Source of the DNA: Salinispora fenicalii
Lineage (GTDB): Bacteria > Actinomycetota > Actinomycetes > Mycobacteriales > Micromonosporaceae
Length of the DNA: 64,000 nt
Assembly (NCBI RefSeq): GCF_000514815.1
Contig: NZ_AZWQ01000010.1
Span: 154,660 to 218,659, forward strand
Direction: 5' to 3'
A model generated the notes under the pieces. It ran no database searches, had not been told where the DNA came from, and saw only the letters and a program-made list of their open reading frames with translations. This document shows positions 61,569-64,000 of this stretch, one piece after another (within the stretch, counting starts at the first letter, position 1; each line of letters starts with the position of its first letter). A program made the translations under genes and the position numbers.

Positions 61569-61940
61569 ATGGGGAAGACACTGCACCGACGGGCGGCGTT
61601 TCTCGCATTGGCCCGGGCGCTCGTGGTCGGCGTACGAGGTGGGCCGGGGCTCGGGGCGCGCGTGGCGGCGCTGCCTCGGATGATTCTGGCGACTGTTCGG
61701 GGACGGTATGACGGGGGCGTTCGGCTGGCGCTGATGACCGCTGCCACGGTGTACATCGTCTCGCCGGTCGACCTGCTGCCGGAGCTTGGGCTGGCGTTGC
61801 TCGGGCTGGCCGACGATGCGGTCATGGTCACCTGGCTCGCCGGCAGCGTACTCGCCGAGACCGAGCGGTTCCTGGAGTGGGAGGCGCGCCAGGCTTCGGT
61901 CGTCCCGGGCGAGATGGCGGGCGGACGGGACGTAGGCTGA
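61569..61940 (+). CDS. YkvA-like DUF1232 membrane protein
   Basis: 123 aa. The DUF1232 core TAATVYIVSPVDLLPELGLALLGLADDAVMVTWLAG (about residues 58-95) is typical: a hydrophobic hairpin with the YIVSPVDLLPE motif. Function unknown. An AAGGAG ribosome site precedes the ATG. It lies 66 nt upstream of cbs on the same strand. Confidence 0.88.
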   Translation: MGKTLHRRAAFLALARALVVGVRGGPGLGARVAALPRMILATVRGRYDGGVRLALMTAATVYIVSPVDLLPELGLALLGLADDAVMVTWLAGSVLAETERFLEWEARQASVVPGEMAGGRDVG

Positions 61941-62006
61941 GCGCGACATCCGTATTCGTCTGCCCGGGCGCTGACCGGCGGCACCGGAGGAGAAGGGCAC
62001 AACCAG

Positions 62007-63377
62007 GTGCAGTACTACGACAATGTCGTCGAGTTGATCGGGAACACCCCGCTGGTACGCCTGCGCAACGTGACCGAGGGCATCCAGGCCACCGTCCTGG
62101 TGAAGGTGGAGTACCTGAACCCCGGCGGGTCGGTCAAGGATCGGATCGCCCTGCGCATGGTGGAGGACGCCGAGCAGGCGGGGATCCTCCGGCCGGGCGG
62201 CACGATCGTCGAGCCGACCAGCGGCAACACCGGGGTCGGGCTGGCGCTGGTGGCCCAGCTCAAGGGCTATCGGTGCGTCTTCGTCTGCCCGGACAAGGTC
62301 AGCCAGGACAAGCAGGACGTGCTGCGTGCCTACGGCGCCGAGGTGGTCGTCTGCCCGACTGCCGTCGCGCCCGCGGATCCACGCTCCTACTACAACGTCT
62401 CCGATCGCCTGGCCCGGGAGATCCCCGGCGCCTGGAAGCCCAACCAGTACGCCCATCCGGCGAACCCCCGCTCCCACTACGAAACCACCGGACCGGAGCT
62501 GTGGGCGCAGACCGAGGGTCGGATCACCCATTTCGTCGCGGGGGTCGGCACCGGTGGCACGATCTCCGGTATCGGGCGCTATCTGAAGGAGGCGTCGGAG
62601 GGACGGGTCAAGGTGATCGGCGCTGACCCGGAGGGGTCGGTCTACTCCGGTGGCACCGGTCGGCCGTACCTGGTCGAGGGGGTCGGTGAGGACTTCTGGC
62701 CGGAGACCTACGACCGGGAGATCGCCGACGGGATCGTTGAGGTCTCCGACAAGGCGTCGTTCGAGATGACCCGTCGGCTGGCCCGAACCGAGGGGCTGCT
62801 GGTCGGTGGCTCCTGCGGGATGGCGGTCGTCGCGGGGCTGGAGGTGGCCCGTGCGGCCGGCCCGGACGACGTGGTCGTGGTGCTGCTGCCGGACGGAGGG
62901 CGTGGCTACCTGTCTAAGATCTTCAACGACTCGTGGATGGCCCGGTACGGCTTCCTGGACAACTCTGGCAGTGAGCCGACCATCGCTGAGACGCTCGCCG
63001 GCAAGCCGGGTGGGTTGCCGGAGCTGGTGCACGTGCACCCGACCGAGACGGTCCGCGACGCGATCGACTACCTGCGCGAGTACGGCGTCTCCCAGCTGCC
63101 GGTGCTGAAGGCCGAACCGCCGGTGGTAACCGGCGAGGTGGCGGGGTCGATCGCGGAGCGGGACCTGCTCGATGCCCTCTTCACCGGTCAGGCGCAGCTG
63201 CACGACACCATCGAGCGGCACATGGCCGCGCCACTGCCGATGATCGGCGGCGGGCAGCCGGTCAGCGAGGCCGTGGCCTTGTTGGAGAAGTCCGACGCCG
63301 CTCTCGTATTGATCGATGGCAAGCCGAAGGGGGTTCTCACCCGGCAGGACCTGCTCGTCCACCTCGGTGCCCGCTGA
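62007..63377 (+). CDS. cbs: cystathionine beta-synthase
   Basis: PLP enzyme condensing serine with homocysteine in transsulfuration. 456 aa. PLP lysine is in LNPGGSVKDRIALRMV (about residue 43), phosphate loop GVGTGGTISGIGRYL, EPTSGNTGVGLALVA; the C-terminal 120 residues hold a pair of CBS domains (ELVHVHPTETVRDAIDYLREYGVSQLPVLK; HMAAPLPMIGGGQPVSEAVALLEKSDAALVLIDGKPKGVLTRQDLL). Without the CBS pair it would be a cysteine synthase; length and domains support Cbs. GTG 62007 follows AGAAGG. Confidence 0.94.
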   Translation: MQYYDNVVELIGNTPLVRLRNVTEGIQATVLVKVEYLNPGGSVKDRIALRMVEDAEQAGILRPGGTIVEPTSGNTGVGLALVAQLKGYRCVFVCPDKVSQDKQDVLRAYGAEVVVCPTAVAPADPRSYYNVSDRLAREIPGAWKPNQYAHPANPRSHYETTGPELWAQTEGRITHFVAGVGTGGTISGIGRYLKEASEGRVKVIGADPEGSVYSGGTGRPYLVEGVGEDFWPETYDREIADGIVEVSDKASFEMTRRLARTEGLLVGGSCGMAVVAGLEVARAAGPDDVVVVLLPDGGRGYLSKIFNDSWMARYGFLDNSGSEPTIAETLAGKPGGLPELVHVHPTETVRDAIDYLREYGVSQLPVLKAEPPVVTGEVAGSIAERDLLDALFTGQAQLHDTIERHMAAPLPMIGGGQPVSEAVALLEKSDAALVLIDGKPKGVLTRQDLLVHLGAR

Positions 63378-63393
63378 CTGGTGCTGGATCTAT

Positions 63394-63437
63394 CCGCAGG
63401 GCCCTCGCCGACCCGGGCGTGGGCAAGGGCCCTGCGG
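63394..63437. terminator. bidirectional terminator between cbs and the GNAT gene
   Basis: CCGCAGGGCCCT (63394-63405) pairs perfectly with AGGGCCCTGCGG (63426-63437), 20-nt loop with further inner pairing. Confidence 0.75.
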
Positions 63438-63457
63438 GACACCTCGCCTAGCCGGAG

Positions 63458-63967
63458 TTACAACTCCCGCCGGTAGCGGAGTAGCACGGTGGGGGTCGAG
63501 CCGACCAGTTCTTCTTGGGTGACGCCGGTCGGCCGCCACCCGCCCCGCTCGTAGAAGCGGCGGGCCGGTCCGTTCTGCCGCAACACCCACAGGGCCGCGA
63601 CTCGCCACCCACGGGAGCGCATCTCGGCCAGGGCGTTGGCCATGAGCATCCGGCCCAGCCCGCGGCCCCGCTCCGCCGGCTCCAGGTGGAACGCGTGGAG
63701 TAGCCCGGTGGTGGGGTCCCCCTGGTCGTCCGGGCCAAGGTAGCTGAAGCCGATGAGCTGGCCCTCCCGTTCTGCCACGGTCAGCACGTGGTCGGCGCGT
63801 TCGTAGCTCCAGCGTTCTCGCCAGTATTGCCCCAGCGCAGCCGGGGTCGGCTCGGCCAGCGTCTCGGCGGTCAAGAAGGGGGCGTAGGCGGCGACTCGGG
63901 AACGCTGGTGCAGTGCCCCAACCGCGATCAGGTCATCCGCCCTCGCGGCGCGGAGCGTGACGGTCAC
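63458..63967 (-). CDS. GNAT-family N-acetyltransferase
   Basis: 169 aa. Acetyl-CoA site LEPAERGRGLGRMLMANALAEMRSRG; RFYERGGWRPTGVTQEEL is the typical C-terminal beta5-alpha4 segment; N-terminal VTLRAARADDLIAVGALHQRS starts the fold. Small-molecule or protein substrate unknown. GTG 63967 lies 7 nt after TACCCT. Convergent with cbs across a shared terminator. Confidence 0.9.
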   Translation of the reverse strand: MTVTLRAARADDLIAVGALHQRSRVAAYAPFLTAETLAEPTPAALGQYWRERWSYERADHVLTVAEREGQLIGFSYLGPDDQGDPTTGLLHAFHLEPAERGRGLGRMLMANALAEMRSRGWRVAALWVLRQNGPARRFYERGGWRPTGVTQEELVGSTPTVLLRYRREL

Positions 63968-63980
63968 CGGGCCGAGGGTA
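63965..63980 (-). promoter_or_regulatory. leaderless -10 element of the GNAT gene
   Basis: TACCCT at 63980-63975 (minus strand), then 7 nt, then GTG 63967. Downstream of this to the window end I see nothing further. Confidence 0.4.
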
Positions 63981-64000
63981 CCCGTCGAGGCGGGACCGGC

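Overview
The window is about 70% GC chromosomal DNA from an actinomycete, most likely Micromonosporaceae (Salinispora or Micromonospora). This is inferred from gene content and order, GTG-rich starts, the DUF501/ArgA/Ppx order after enolase, a GTP-dependent PEP carboxykinase and a tRNA-Leu(UAA). I see no transposase, integrase, rRNA operon, CRISPR array or multi-gene biosynthetic cluster. The content is mostly core metabolism with a few accessory genes.

Layout. 0.1-9 kb: acyl-CoA carboxylase beta subunit divergent from birA, a PH-domain membrane protein, two GtrA proteins, pckG, then a geranylgeranyl-reductase-family gene followed by a cis-prenyltransferase. 9-15 kb: trehalose phosphatase, a small membrane protein, an Xre-type regulator divergent from two small unknown genes rich in tandem repeats, an AraC regulator with an esterase, and a secreted transglycosylase-like protein behind a long inverted repeat. 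15-24.9 kb: rhomboid protease, ferredoxin-NADP reductase, a divergent TetR/SDR pair, glpX with a DMT transporter, a DUF4245 gene, xseAB, ispH and a lipoprotein. 25-38 kb: a 1081-aa secreted subtilase, rmuC, ppc, then mfd, a SurA-like lipoprotein and mazG. 38-48.8 kb: a secreted beta-helix protein, a lipoprotein, the eno-ftsB-DUF501-argA-ppx run, a lower-GC 2-oxoacid decarboxylase, a padR/HAAS regulatory pair and an LppU-like protein. 49-55 kb: dienelactone hydrolase and family-5 UDG, then a tightly packed DUF4129-MoxR-DUF58 membrane operon. 55-64 kb: type II NADH dehydrogenase, tRNA-Leu(UAA), a Bax-inhibitor-1 protein, a thiolase, two overlapping SGNH hydrolases, a DUF1232 protein, cystathionine beta-synthase and a GNAT.

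Themes. (1) The tRNA at 56510-56590 reads UUA and is the bldA equivalent. In-frame TTA codons occur in only three genes that I found: rmuC (Leu252), the beta-helix protein (Leu385) and the 2-oxoacid decarboxylase (Leu88). This suggests a small local set of genes under bldA-type translational control. (2) At least fourteen genes have a TANNNT -10 hexamer exactly 6-7 nt before the start codon, the signature of leaderless mRNAs. This fixed several start choices. (3) The PEP/gluconeogenic node is well represented (pckG, ppc, eno, glpX), and isoprenoid steps (ispH, a Z-prenyl synthase, a prenyl reductase) recur. (4) Low-complexity or tandem-repeat DNA occurs at seven places, and strong hairpin terminators separate most convergent or terminal genes.
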